A stretch of 64,000 bases of DNA from Candidatus Hydrogenedentota bacterium (GCA_016182605.1 JACPGE010000036.1:96675-160674); one strand, 5' to 3'. Positions 8,705 to 18,192 are shown, numbered from the stretch's first letter. Made by a program: numbers and translations. The notes: generated from the letters alone by a model not told the origin.

Positions 8705-9062
8705 TAGACAATAATGCTAAAAACTATTTCTTTTGGCCTTACTTATCGAATCATTTAAGGGGAAATTAGAAGGCATCCATTTAGCTGCGGGAAGTAGAAA
8801 TTCTCGTCCTAAGTGCTGCTCAGAATGTTCAAGGATTCGAGATGTCATTATTGCACAGGTATTGGAGATTCTTGGCCTAATTCAAGACCCTCGCGCTTAT
8901 ATGGTCCAATTGCGTGCTACTGAGATAGGTGGTATTGCGCCGCTTGCCAATCGGACGATACTTTTGGAGTGTTTGAATTGGCTAACGCTTGTCGACTATC
9001 TGTCACTGCGTATTGAAGCCTATGACAAAGCGTCGCGTGGTAATCGAATTGCGGAAGGTGCC
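8705..9062. other. AT-rich spacer with no convincing gene
   Basis: This 358-bp stretch lies upstream of the CBASS promoter. A plus-strand frame starting at TTG 8733 runs to 9140, but it has no clear Shine-Dalgarno, no recognisable motif, and its 3' end overlaps the small membrane-protein gene on the other strand. I see no RNA gene or repeat in it. Confidence 0.5.
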
Positions 9063-9347
9063 TTAATTCGAGTTATCGTTCTTCGATGCAATAAGCACGC
9101 CTGCAGCGGTAGTAACGACTGTTATCGTCCATTGAATTAAAAGTCGCGTGGTGTCGATTCTCACCCCAGAACGCACTAAAGAATTCTTGGGCTTTGGTGG
9201 ATTAAAAATTGCCCAATAGCCACCTATATCTTCCCGGGTTGCGCCCGTGCCCTTAAACGTGAAGAGCCAAGGCGGGTAGACGCCCATGCATATAAATATC
9301 ACTGCGCCGACCAAGATTATGCGTTTTTGTCTGGAGTTCAGAATCAC
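9063..9347 (-). CDS. Small membrane protein with two predicted transmembrane helices
   Basis: A GTG at 9347 is preceded by GAGGG about 9 bases upstream and gives a 94-aa product; an in-frame TTG at 9380 would add 11 residues. The protein begins ILNSRQKRIILVGAVIFICM (basic residues then a hydrophobic helix), has a short loop with PPWLFTF, and ends with a second hydrophobic helix (LLIQWTITVVTTAAGVLIAS). It shares the AT-rich composition and orientation of the CBASS operon but lies 430 bases upstream of its first gene and outside its promoter. Small two-helix proteins are CBASS effectors in some systems, but nothing here proves that role. Confidence 0.55.
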   Translation of the reverse strand: MILNSRQKRIILVGAVIFICMGVYPPWLFTFKGTGATREDIGGYWAIFNPPKPKNSLVRSGVRIDTTRLLIQWTITVVTTAAGVLIASKNDNSN

Positions 9348-9982
9348 GGCTGAGCACCCTCGCGATTGATGCGGTGTCAAAATCGACAGATACTACCGAT
9401 TGTCTATTTCAATTAAAGTGCTTCTCGGGGCGATTTGCCAAATCCATAGGAGCTTGGATAATGGCCAAACTTGGGCCGATTTGTCAAGCGGTCCGCGCCG
9501 TAAACATCAGCGCCAACTGCGGCGATATGCGCGTGCCGTCCATAAACTGGCACGATGCTCGACGAGTGCCGTGAACTTCGGCCTGAGTGCATTTCCACAT
9601 CGGTGATCCATCAGCCCCCGGCACTGCACCAAAACCGCCAATGCCTACGCTCATCGAGCGAAGGCCTACAGTGGCTGGTATTGGGGGGTTAACTGGCACG
9701 CCGGGTCGAGCATTGTAAAGGTTTAACACAAACGAAGCGGAGCTTCGGGGACTGAATTCCCAATCAGAGCTTTGGAACGAGGATCTTTATGTAAATAATG
9801 AGCTTAATAATAAATTTGTAGAATTTGCTCTGTAATTACCCCTCGTTTCGCACCGCGACCACATGGCGTCTCGTAACCACCATTCTTCCTGATGCTCCTT
9901 GGATTTCATGCGATGCAATTCCAAGACATATGTATAAAGTGGCCTTGTCTTCGCTTCCCCAAGACCAAGTAGATTGCGGACG
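9348..9982. other. Non-coding right flank of the AT-richer island
   Basis: These 635 bases contain only short frames on both strands with no signal peptide, motif or good ribosome site. Composition drifts from AT-rich towards the genomic average. No tRNA, integrase or clean direct repeat marking an insertion boundary could be recognised. Confidence 0.45.
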
Positions 9983-12622
9983 TCACTCCGCCGATTTCGC
10001 GTGCTGGGATTTGTCGCCGCTGTCGAAGTAGTAGTTGTTCTTGGGGCCGAACCAGCCGACGGACCAGCGTGCGTTGGAGGCGAAGTAGGCGTTTTGTTCG
10101 GGGGCCCATTCCCACTCTTCACTGCTGACGTGGCCGTCTGCCCAGACGACGTTCACGCGGCCATAGTGGCGGAAGTGCAGGCTTGGCGAGAGGAAGCCGA
10201 ATTCGTCCTGTCCATGAGGGTGATCATGGCTGGCGTAGAAGGGCGGCTCAAGAAATCCATACTCGATCACGTAGCCATTCTGCGGCAAGGCGGCATCGGC
10301 AAACATGAGGGTCTCGCCGGGATGCGCCACACGCACGTCGAGCACGCCCTGGCGCACGGCCTGGATGGGGTCTTCGTTCAGGAATTGCGTCGATCCGATA
10401 TAGGTCATGTTGTAGCCATAGCCGCCGGTGCCGGATTCGAAGGCGTTGTTGGTGGCTTCTTTGTCCTGGAACTCGAAAAATTCCGGGCAGGTCTTTACCC
10501 GGCCATCAGTGAGGTACTCGGCAAGCGGGCCGCGGCTGGGATCGAATTCGGAGTTGTCGTTGGGCGTTGCGCGTTCACCGTGCCAGCGGACGCGGCCACC
10601 GACGTTGCCGGGCTGGGCTCCGGGCAGCATGAAGTCGAAGAGGTCTTGGGCGGCCGGCACGTAATGGCCGCCGTTCTCCGCAGCGTACATGGTGTTGGCG
10701 AGGTAGAGCTGGCGCAGGTTGTTCACGCATTGCATGGACTTGGCCTGGGCGCGCGCGCGGCTCAGCGCGGGGAGCAGGATGGCGGCGAGCACGGTGATGA
10801 TGGCGATGACGACGAGCAGTTCCACCAGGGTGAAGGCGTGTTCCCTGTTGCGTCGAGCACGCGGAGCGCCGCGGCGGGAATTGCGCAAGCGCGCCATTCC
10901 CAAGACGGCGCATGCCCCCACGAGCACCAACAGACCAGCGCCCTGTAGCGCGGGCAAATCCACCACGGCCAGGGAGAACGCGGCATTGCCCAACGTGAGA
11001 TCTTGCGCGGGGCTGTCATACACGGCGACCTCCAGGTCGACGAGTTCCGCGTCTTCCATGTAAACGACTTGCACCGTCGCACTGCCCTCTTGCAGGGCCA
11101 CCTGGAAGCCGGGATCGGTGTTGTTCGCGTCGGGCGTCAGAATCGCTGCCCCAAAGATCGTCACGGTCAGTTCGTGACCATCCAGGACCAGGTTGCCGCC
11201 GTTATCGCGCGCCGGGCCGATGTAGACGTTGAGGGGCGCGTCGCGCTCCGCATGGGGCGGCGCGGTGATGGGCACGGGCGCGACGGGATAGCCGGTGGAG
11301 GCCAATACGAAGACGCCGGGATAGCGGGTGGTGAAGGAAAGGGTATTCGCCGTGGTATCGAGCGAGAGGGCGTCGATGCCGTCTTGCGTGTAGGCCCCAT
11401 CGGCAAAGCGCCACGGCACGAGCCCCGCTTCGATGAGTCCCGCGATTTCTCCATCGGCGTAGGTGATCGTCATTGCCGCGGGCGCGATCTGGGCCCCGGT
11501 GAAGTCTGCGGTGGAGGCGTCGAAGGTGCGCACGGCGGTGCTGCGCATGCGCCCGGGAATGACGCCGCCAGGATCGGCGCCGCCGCTCAGATCGACGGAC
11601 GCGTTGAAATCGCGCAGGCCATCACGCAGCCCCGTCGAGATCAGGGTCACGGTGGTGCCGAGGGCGTCGGAGACGGCTCCCAGTACAGCCGCTGCCGGGC
11701 TGCCGCCCTCTTCCAGGGGAATCTCCAGGGCGAGCACGGTGCTTTCCGCGCGCAGGGGATCGGTTCCGGCAACACGCGTTTCGTATTCATCGAGAATGCC
11801 GTCGCCGTCGGTGTCGATTGCGGGGGCGACATCGGCCACCGCGTCGATCTCCGGTGTGATGGGGCCGAAGGCCGCGTTCACCCCGGTGAGGAAGGACCAG
11901 ATGCGCACGAAGTGGATCTCGGTCAGGTTCGCAGGCGCGCCCACGCCGTTCACGGCCCAGGCGATGTCGAAGGCATCCCCCCCGCCGCTACGCGGAGTAA
12001 GGCCGATCAGCATGGGGTCGTCGGGCCGCACATAGTTGTCGAGGTATTCCTGTTGCGTGGGTGTGAGTTCGGCGTAGCCCCAGTCGAATTCCGCGTCATC
12101 GTTGCCGCTGTCCATGTCGGTGACGTTGGGGTTTTGCAGGTTGCCCGAGAGGGCGGGCGCGGGGTTGTCGATGCCACCGGGCACGGCGCTCTGGGGGATG
12201 CTGCGGCTGCCGGGCATGACATACCACGCATCGTCCGCGAGGCCGTTGCCGTTTGCGTCGCGGCTGATCTCCACCAGGGCCGGTTCCGTGAAGCGGATGG
12301 TGGAATCGCCGCCGGTCCAGAATGCGTTGCTGTAGACGATAAAATCTAGGCCCAGGGGGTTGGCGGCATCGTCGGTAATCGGCGTGTCGAAGGCGAGCGT
12401 GATAAAGCTGCCGGTCGTGCCGATGGAGGCGACGCCAGTGTTGTTGGGGCTTGCGGTGGTGCCGCCCGAAGGCGCCCCCACGGCGTCCAACGGATCTTCA
12501 AAGCCCGGATTGGGGTTCGTGATGCTGTGCGCGAGCAACGCGTCCGCCCACGGGTCTTCCCCGTGCGCCGCGTGCGCTCCCAGGCACAAGAGCAGGCCCA
12601 AGGCCCACACCCTGCGATTCAT
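9983..12622 (-). CDS. B12-riboswitch-controlled surface protein fused to a prepilin-type (DUF1559-like) module
   Basis: The ATG at 12622 is chosen because GGAGG (12629-12633) lies 6 bases upstream and a signal peptide follows ([21 protein letters not shown]). The product is 879 aa. Residues about 22-270 form an exported domain with [10 protein letters not shown] and [11 protein letters not shown], ending in a calcium-type [12 protein letters not shown] motif. Residues about 270-560 are beta-rich, then a hydrophobic helix with basic tail ([24 protein letters not shown]) resembles a C-terminal anchor. In the same frame comes a class III prepilin N-terminus ([20 protein letters not shown], from about residue 592) and a pseudopilin-like domain ending [14 protein letters not shown]. 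An internal ATG at 10897 could initiate the prepilin part but has only a weak ribosome site. The upstream cobalamin riboswitch suggests a role linked to B12 uptake. Confidence 0.75.
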   Translation of the reverse strand: MNRRVWALGLLLCLGAHAAHGEDPWADALLAHSITNPNPGFEDPLDAVGAPSGGTTASPNNTGVASIGTTGSFITLAFDTPITDDAANPLGLDFIVYSNAFWTGGDSTIRFTEPALVEISRDANGNGLADDAWYVMPGSRSIPQSAVPGGIDNPAPALSGNLQNPNVTDMDSGNDDAEFDWGYAELTPTQQEYLDNYVRPDDPMLIGLTPRSGGGDAFDIAWAVNGVGAPANLTEIHFVRIWSFLTGVNAAFGPITPEIDAVADVAPAIDTDGDGILDEYETRVAGTDPLRAESTVLALEIPLEEGGSPAAAVLGAVSDALGTTVTLISTGLRDGLRDFNASVDLSGGADPGGVIPGRMRSTAVRTFDASTADFTGAQIAPAAMTITYADGEIAGLIEAGLVPWRFADGAYTQDGIDALSLDTTANTLSFTTRYPGVFVLASTGYPVAPVPITAPPHAERDAPLNVYIGPARDNGGNLVLDGHELTVTIFGAAILTPDANNTDPGFQVALQEGSATVQVVYMEDAELVDLEVAVYDSPAQDLTLGNAAFSLAVVDLPALQGAGLLVLVGACAVLGMARLRNSRRGAPRARRNREHAFTLVELLVVIAIITVLAAILLPALSRARAQAKSMQCVNNLRQLYLANTMYAAENGGHYVPAAQDLFDFMLPGAQPGNVGGRVRWHGERATPNDNSEFDPSRGPLAEYLTDGRVKTCPEFFEFQDKEATNNAFESGTGGYGYNMTYIGSTQFLNEDPIQAVRQGVLDVRVAHPGETLMFADAALPQNGYVIEYGFLEPPFYASHDHPHGQDEFGFLSPSLHFRHYGRVNVVWADGHVSSEEWEWAPEQNAYFASNARWSVGWFGPKNNYYFDSGDKSQHAKSAE

Positions 12623-12719
12623 GGCCATCCTCCAAGTCAGGCACGGCGCTGCCGCAGCCTGCATGTTGGAGGAGAAAGTGACTGGAGCGCCGCGAGGATC
12701 CGAAGAAGGGCGCTACCGG

Positions 12720-12738
12720 CCGTTTCCCCTCGAAACGG
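12720..12738 (-). promoter_or_regulatory. Hairpin in the riboswitch expression platform
   Basis: CCGTTTC and GAAACGG form a 7-bp stem with a 5-base loop between the aptamer and the start codon. There is no following T-run, so it may be an anti-sequestor or sequestor element for translational control instead of a terminator. The role is inferred from position. Confidence 0.4.
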
Positions 12739-12773
12739 TACTGGCGCCATCGCGCCGCCCTGACGCAATGGAA

Positions 12774-12960
12774 CCCTGGCAGGTCTTCGGACTTGCAAGT
12801 GAACACGCCATGGCGCGTTCCGCCACTCCGCTTCCCAGTTTGTTCCAAACCAGTGCGATCATGAGTGGGTTGCCCTTGCTTACCGCTGCGGGGCAGTTCC
12901 GGAATTTCACCGGATTCCCTCTTCGCCCGTGCCACCAATGCGGGGACACGGGAACCAGAG
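12774..12960 (-). ncRNA. Cobalamin (adenosylcobalamin-type) riboswitch aptamer
   Basis: On the minus strand the region carries the hallmark segments in order: GAGGGAATCCGGTGAAATTC, CTGCCCCGCAGCGGTAA, GGGAAGCG, and the B12 box AAGTCCGAAGACCTGCC (12794-12778). Outer strands CTCTGG (12960-12955) and CCAGGG (12779-12774) pair to form P1. The aptamer lies about 150 bases upstream of the surface-protein start, so binding of a cobalamin should reduce its expression. Confidence 0.93.
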
Positions 12961-12968
12961 CCGGGATT

Positions 12969-12998
12969 AGTATAGGGGGGAGGATGGGGATTTGTCCA
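12969..12998 (-). promoter_or_regulatory. Sigma-70 promoter for the riboswitch transcript
   Basis: TGGACA (12998-12993) and TATACT (12974-12969) are separated by 18 bases on the minus strand. The predicted start falls at about 12962, just before the first P1 base of the cobalamin aptamer, which fits a riboswitch leader. Confidence 0.7.
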
Positions 12999-13104
12999 GT
13001 GCTTTCAGGCACCGGGAACCGGGCCCTTGTCGAGCACATTTTTGTCCGCGGGATTGACAAGCCGGTGGGACTCCCCGGGTGCGGGGACCCTGCGGAAGCC
13101 ATCG

Positions 13105-14697
13105 TTACATGGATTGTGTGGATTCGAGTGCGGGGTTGCGCACGGCAATGGTGGGGCGCGGGAAGTGGAGGGTGAAGGAGGTGCCTTTGCCGATCTCGCT
13201 TTGGACGTCCACCTTGCCGCCGTGCTGTTCGACGACGCTGAAGCAGACGGCCAGGCCGAGACCGGTGCCGCGGCTGTTCTTGGTGGTGAAGAAGGCCTGG
13301 GAGATGAGGGGGATTTGTTCTTTCGGTATGCCGATGCCGTTGTCGCGAACGCGGAGGTAGGTGCCCATCAGATTCTGCCACAGGGAAAACTCGATGAGGC
13401 CATCCGTGCGATCTTGCAGGGCGTCGATCGCGTTCTCGATGAGGTTCAAGAGGACCCGGTAGATCTCCTGGCCGTCCAGGTCGATCATTTCCATCTGCCG
13501 GGATTCGTACGCGACGGTGATGCCGCGCTGGCGGGTCTTGGGGCCGGTGGCCTCGATCACTTCTTCGATGAGGCTGTGCAGGCTGGTGGGCTGGGGGTTC
13601 AGGTGGGTCTTGCGCGCGTAGGTCAGCAGATCGTTGACGAGCCCTTCGAAACGATCGAGGGCCTTTTGCATGGTGCACAGGCCGCGCTTGCTGCGTTCGA
13701 AGTCCTGTGCCTGGACGGCGATTTGCACCATTTCCGCGCCGCCCTTGATCCCGGTGAGGATATTGCGCATGTCATGGCTGGTGCCGGAGACGGCTTCGCC
13801 AATGGCAGCGAGACGCTCCTGGTGGATCTTTTCGTCGGCGAGCCGCCGGTTCTCGAGTCCCACCCCGATCATTTGGCCGAGGATGGTCAGGAGGTGGAAG
13901 TCTTCGGTGCGGAAGGGGGGTGGCATTGCGCAACTGTCGAGATAGAGTGCGCCGAAGGAGAAATTTGGCCCGGAAACGGGAACGCAGATGGCGGCCTTGA
14001 TCTGGAAGTTGATGATGCTGTCGGAGGCTTCGAAGCGTTCGTCGGCCTCGGCGTCGTTGGTGAAGACGGCGCTCCGGGTTCGCAGCACATGATCCACGAG
14101 CGTTCTGCTGTAGCGGCTTACGCCCTGTTCCCCACTCCGGGTCAGGCCGGACGTCACCTCAATGTGGTGGTTCTCTTCGCTGAAACGGAGCAGATAGCAC
14201 TGATCGGCGGGAAAGGCTTTGAGCACCACTTCGAGGATCTGCCGGATGAGCCCCTGAAAGCTGCTGCGCGAGGTCAATATCTGGGAGATGCGGTAGAGCA
14301 CGGTGAGGGGTGTGCTCTCGTCGTTGGTGATGATGTGGCGGTGAAGTTTGGTGATGGCTTCAAAGGGAATCTGCGCCTCGGCTTCGGGGTAGGATTCGAA
14401 GTGCTCGATTTTCTTGAAAAGCACATAGTAGACGCCCACGGTGACCGAATCGTTTTCATCGAGCCGGGCGCATTTCACCGGCTCGCCGTTCACCAGCACG
14501 CCATTGCGCGATCCGAGGTCCTGGATATTGAGCGCCCCATCTTCGACGAAAAGCTTGGCATGGCGCCGCGAGATGCGCTCATCCAGGAGGATAAGGTCCA
14601 CTTCGGGGGCACGCCCAATGATGATGGGGTCGGCAGCAACCTGAACGTAGTTGCATTCTTCCAGATCCTTGAGGAATTGCACGTGGAAACACGCCAT
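13105..14697 (-). CDS. Cytoplasmic FHA-GAF sensor histidine kinase
   Basis: The 530-aa protein starts at ATG 14697 (MACFHVQF), with AGGAAGG somewhat far upstream. Residues 20-95 are an FHA domain (IIIGRAPEVDL, RISRRHAKLF, DLGSRNGVLVNGE), which binds phosphothreonine. Residues about 125-285 look like a GAF domain. HisKA follows with the phospho-acceptor in GTSHDMRN (H308). The ATPase domain has an N-box (ENAIDAL), DNGIGIP and GTGLGLAV. There are no membrane segments, so it reads cytoplasmic signals, perhaps output of a Ser/Thr kinase. No response regulator is adjacent. Confidence 0.9.
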   Translation of the reverse strand: MACFHVQFLKDLEECNYVQVAADPIIIGRAPEVDLILLDERISRRHAKLFVEDGALNIQDLGSRNGVLVNGEPVKCARLDENDSVTVGVYYVLFKKIEHFESYPEAEAQIPFEAITKLHRHIITNDESTPLTVLYRISQILTSRSSFQGLIRQILEVVLKAFPADQCYLLRFSEENHHIEVTSGLTRSGEQGVSRYSRTLVDHVLRTRSAVFTNDAEADERFEASDSIINFQIKAAICVPVSGPNFSFGALYLDSCAMPPPFRTEDFHLLTILGQMIGVGLENRRLADEKIHQERLAAIGEAVSGTSHDMRNILTGIKGGAEMVQIAVQAQDFERSKRGLCTMQKALDRFEGLVNDLLTYARKTHLNPQPTSLHSLIEEVIEATGPKTRQRGITVAYESRQMEMIDLDGQEIYRVLLNLIENAIDALQDRTDGLIEFSLWQNLMGTYLRVRDNGIGIPKEQIPLISQAFFTTKNSRGTGLGLAVCFSVVEQHGGKVDVQSEIGKGTSFTLHFPRPTIAVRNPALESTQSM

Positions 14698-15067
14698 GGA
14701 AACCCGACACCTTCCTGGGTACCGGCTCTTCGCAGGGCACCCACGACACAGCACTTCTCCCGGCTATGGTCCTCGGTCGCATGGATGAGGGCCACCTGGC
14801 AACAGTTTTATGGGCTTGCAGCAACTACACCTCCATTCTATCCAACATTTATGGTTTTGGCAACCAGATAAATGGATTATACTGAACGAAGAACCGGTTT
14901 CTAGATAAATTATTGTCAAAGTTCATAATAAAAATTCGCTAAATTAGAATATAGATAAAAATTTATTCCCGTGTATCGGATGATACACGTGCAGCCGCCA
15001 TACAGGAAAGGCCCTCCGATTCAGATTAGAACCGGAGGGCCCGATAGCGCTCCATGGGGAACGCGGA
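14698..15067. other. AT-rich intergenic region with hairpins and a TATAAT box
   Basis: The region separates the histidine kinase from ppdK, both on the minus strand. It holds the ppdK terminator (15010-15041), a perfect 8-bp stem with a 4-base loop at 14970-14989 (CGTGTATC/GATACACG) followed on the minus strand by a T-rich tract, and a minus-strand TATAAT at 14881-14876 that could be the kinase -10. The matching -35 is weak. No gene is visible. Confidence 0.55.
15010..15041 (-). terminator. Terminator-like hairpin after ppdK
   Basis: GGCCCTCCG and CGGAGGGCC form a 9-bp GC-rich stem around a 14-base loop, followed on the minus strand by TTTCC. It lies 27 bases past the ppdK stop. The T-tract is short, so termination strength is uncertain. 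Confidence 0.65.
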
Positions 15068-17842
15068 CTACTTCTTTTTCGACTTGGCAGCTTTGCCCTT
15101 GGTCTTCTTGCCGGCCTTCTTGGCAGCCTTGCGGGGCGACTCGATGGCGGCCTGTGCCGCGGCCAGACGGGCGATCGGCACGCGGAAGGGGCTGCAGCTT
15201 ACGTAGTTCAGTCCGGCGCGGTGGCAGAACTTGACGGAGCTGGGTTCGCCGCCGTGTTCACCGCAGATACCGACTTTGAGGGAGGGGCGGGCGCTGCGGC
15301 CACGGGTGACGCCCATCTCGACGAGCTGGCCGATACCGTCCTGGTCGAGGACCTGGAAGGGATCTTTCGGGAGGATGTCTTCCTTGAGGTAGATGGGCAT
15401 GAAGCCGCCGACGTCGTCGCGGCTGAAGCCGAAGCCCATCTGGGTGAGGTCGTTGGTGCCGAAGCTGAAGAACTCGGCGTCTTCCGCGATCTTGTCTGCG
15501 ATGAGGCAGGCGCGCGGAATTTCGATCATGGTGCCGACCATGAAGTCGAGCTTCTTGAGCTTATAGGCCGCTTTCACTTCTTCCGCGACGCGGCGCACGA
15601 TGGCGGCCTGGTTCTTGTATTCGTTCTGGTGTCCCACGAGGGGGATCATGATTTCCGGGAAGACCTTGACGTTCTTCTTGCCGAGTTCAGCGGCCGCTTC
15701 GAGGATGGCGCGGACCTGCATTTCGGTGATTTCCGGATAGGCGATGCCGAGGCGGCAGCCGCGGTGGCCGAGCATGGGGTTCAGCTCGTGCAACTGCTGG
15801 ATCCGGCCCTTGACGCGATCGACCGTGATGCCCACATGCTTGGCCATCTCGGCGATCTGCTTTTCGTCGAGGGTGACGAATTCGTGGAGGGGCGGATCGA
15901 GGAGGCGGACGGTGACGGGCTTGCCGGCCATGGCCTGGAAGATGCCGATGAAGTCGCTCTTCTGGAAGGGGAGGAGCTTCATGACGGCGGCGCGGCGCGC
16001 TTCTTCCGTTTCGCTCAGGATCATTTCGCGGACGTAGATGATGCGTTCGGGTTCGAAGAACATGTGTTCGGTGCGGGCGAGCCCGATCCCTTCGGCGCCG
16101 AAGGCAATGGCCTGCTTTGCGTCGGAGGGGGATTCGGCGTTGGTGCGCACGTTGAGGTCACGGCGCTTGTCGGCCCATTCCATGATGGTCTTGTACCACT
16201 TGTTCTTTTCCGGCTGGGCGGGCAGCACGTTGACGGCGCCGAGGAAGAGAATGCCGGAGGTGCCGTTCAGGGAGATCCAGTCGCCTTCCTTGATGGTGGT
16301 GTCGCCGGCGACGGCCTGTTTTTTGCGCGAATCGATGTTGAGCGCGCCGCAACCCACGATGCAGCACTTGCCCCAGCCGCGCGCCACGAGGGCCGCGTGG
16401 CTCGTCATGCCGCCCTTTGCGGTGAGGATGCCTTCGGCCACGTGCATGCCGTGCACGTCTTCGGGCGAGGTTTCATTGCGCACGAGAACGACCTTCTTGC
16501 CCTGCTTCGCCCAGGCGTCGGCGTCGTCCGCCGTGAAGACGGCCTGGCCGACCGCGCCGCCGGGGCCGGCGGGAAGACCTTTCGCGAGGGTCTTGGCGGC
16601 CTTCTCTGCTGCGGGGTCGAGCATGGGGTGGAGGAGTTCATCGAGCTGCTCCGGCTTGACGCGCATGAGGGCCTTGTCCTTGTCAATGAGCTTCTTCTCG
16701 GCCATTTCCACCGCGATACGGATGGCGGCGAAGCCGGTGCGCTTGCCGGTGCGGGTCTGGAGCATCCAGAGTTCGCCGTTTTCGACGGTGAACTCGATGT
16801 CCTGCATGTCGGTGTAGTGCTTTTCCAGCTTGCAGCGGATGGCGTAGAGTTTCTTGTAGACCTTCGGCCACTGTTCTTCCAGCGAGAGCACGGCCTTCTG
16901 GTCGGGGGTCTTGGAGGCCTTGTTCACCGGGGAGGGGGTGCGGATACCCGCGACCACGTCTTCGCCCTGGGCGTTGACGAGCCATTCGCCGTAGAAGGCG
17001 TCTTCGCCGGTGGCCGGGTTGCGCGTGAAGGCCACGCCGGTGCCGGAGGTGTCGCCCATGTTGCCGAAAACCATGGCCTGCACGTTTACGGCGGTGCCCC
17101 AGATTTCGGGGATGCCTTCGATGCGGCGGTAGGCGATGGCGCGCTTGCCGCGCCAGGACTGGAAGACGGCCTTGATGCCGCCTTCGAGCTGTTTGTCGGC
17201 GTCGTCCGGGAAGGGCTTGCCCAGCACCTTTTTGGTGAGCGTCTTGAATTCATCGCACAGTTCCTTGAGGTCCTGCACGGTCATGCCGGTGTCTTCCGTA
17301 ACGCCACGGGCCTTTTTCTTGGCGTCCATTGCGTGTTCCATCTGCTCGCGGATGGTGTGGCCGTCGCCATGCTCGACACCGGCCGCCTTCTCCATCACCA
17401 CGTCGGCATACATCATGATGAGGCGCCGGTAGGCGTCATAGGCGAAGCGTTCATCGCCCGACTTGGCGATGAGGCCCGGGAGGGTCTTTTCGCAAAGGCC
17501 GACGTTCAGCACGGTGTCCATCATGCCCGGCATGCTCATGCGCGCGCCGGAGCGCACGGAAACGAGCAGGGGGTTCTTGGGATCGCCGAACTTCTTCCCC
17601 ATCACCTTTTCGACGCGGCCGAGGGCCTTCTTGTACTCGCCGATCACTTCCTTGGGCAGGCTGCCCTTGTGCTTGTAGTATTCGGTGCAGACTTCCGTCG
17701 TAATCGTGAAGCCGGCTGGCACGGGGATGCCGTTGCAGGCCATGTCGGCCAGGTTCGCACCCTTGCCGCCCAGGAGATTCTTCATCGAAGCATCGCCGTC
17801 GGCCTTGCCGCCACCAAAAAAATACACGTTCTTCTTGGCCAT
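15068..17842 (-). CDS. ppdK: Pyruvate, phosphate dikinase with a lysine-rich C-terminal tail
   Basis: This 924-aa enzyme interconverts pyruvate, ATP and phosphate with phosphoenolpyruvate, AMP and pyrophosphate. The start ATG 17842 gives the canonical N-terminus (VYFFGGGKADGDASMKNLLG) with GGAG upstream; the frame is open to 18076 but that extension has no family similarity. The nucleotide-binding domain includes SVRSGARMSMPGMMDTVLN, the swivelling domain GGMTSHAALVARGWGKCC with catalytic H482, and the PEP-binding barrel ends with GICGEHGGEPSSV. The last 30 or so residues are almost all Ala, Lys and Gly (KKAGKKTKGKAAKSKKK), an extension beyond the usual PPDK end, whose role is unknown. Confidence 0.96.
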   Translation of the reverse strand: MAKKNVYFFGGGKADGDASMKNLLGGKGANLADMACNGIPVPAGFTITTEVCTEYYKHKGSLPKEVIGEYKKALGRVEKVMGKKFGDPKNPLLVSVRSGARMSMPGMMDTVLNVGLCEKTLPGLIAKSGDERFAYDAYRRLIMMYADVVMEKAAGVEHGDGHTIREQMEHAMDAKKKARGVTEDTGMTVQDLKELCDEFKTLTKKVLGKPFPDDADKQLEGGIKAVFQSWRGKRAIAYRRIEGIPEIWGTAVNVQAMVFGNMGDTSGTGVAFTRNPATGEDAFYGEWLVNAQGEDVVAGIRTPSPVNKASKTPDQKAVLSLEEQWPKVYKKLYAIRCKLEKHYTDMQDIEFTVENGELWMLQTRTGKRTGFAAIRIAVEMAEKKLIDKDKALMRVKPEQLDELLHPMLDPAAEKAAKTLAKGLPAGPGGAVGQAVFTADDADAWAKQGKKVVLVRNETSPEDVHGMHVAEGILTAKGGMTSHAALVARGWGKCCIVGCGALNIDSRKKQAVAGDTTIKEGDWISLNGTSGILFLGAVNVLPAQPEKNKWYKTIMEWADKRRDLNVRTNAESPSDAKQAIAFGAEGIGLARTEHMFFEPERIIYVREMILSETEEARRAAVMKLLPFQKSDFIGIFQAMAGKPVTVRLLDPPLHEFVTLDEKQIAEMAKHVGITVDRVKGRIQQLHELNPMLGHRGCRLGIAYPEITEMQVRAILEAAAELGKKNVKVFPEIMIPLVGHQNEYKNQAAIVRRVAEEVKAAYKLKKLDFMVGTMIEIPRACLIADKIAEDAEFFSFGTNDLTQMGFGFSRDDVGGFMPIYLKEDILPKDPFQVLDQDGIGQLVEMGVTRGRSARPSLKVGICGEHGGEPSSVKFCHRAGLNYVSCSPFRVPIARLAAAQAAIESPRKAAKKAGKKTKGKAAKSKKK

Positions 17843-17995
17843 AATATAACTCTCCGTTCCGTTGACACTAATAAACCCGGCCCACACGTACAGCAAGTTC
17901 CCCCAAACCACGAAGTGACAGGAAAGATCCGTACCAGCCGGGTTACTAGAAATGTTCCGTCGGCGCGCGGTGCGCATTGCAGACAAATTGCGGGT

Positions 17996-18024
17996 AGTAT
18001 ACGCAACCCGCGAAATCCAATCAA
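17996..18024 (-). promoter_or_regulatory. Promoter of ppdK
   Basis: On the minus strand TTGATT (18024-18019) is followed after 17 bases by TATACT (18001-17996). The predicted start leaves a leader of about 145 bases before the ppdK ATG. No structured RNA could be recognised in that leader. Confidence 0.65.
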
Positions 18025-18192
18025 GAAAGGCGCGTGGCCGCGGGCGATTCCATGGGCAGCCGGCCGGAGCGCGCACGCCGCCAAATTAGAATGGAAGCAA
18101 GGCAGGGCGATATTCCCCGGCCAGGCAGTGATGGAGGGCGCCAATCCGGGCGTTGCGGCGTGCCGGCCAAGCCCGCAGCCCGCTTGTACGCT

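Noticed and set aside
8733..9140. Possible plus-strand gene of 135 codons upstream of CBASS
   Set aside because: TTG start without Shine-Dalgarno, no recognisable motif, and overlap with a more plausible membrane-protein gene.
9484..9729. Minus-strand frame of 81 codons in the island flank
   Set aside because: No ribosome site, no motif, and competing frames of similar length on the other strand.
11003..12349. Plus-strand frame opposite the B12-controlled gene
   Set aside because: Antisense image of a gene with a signal peptide, ribosome site and riboswitch on the minus strand.
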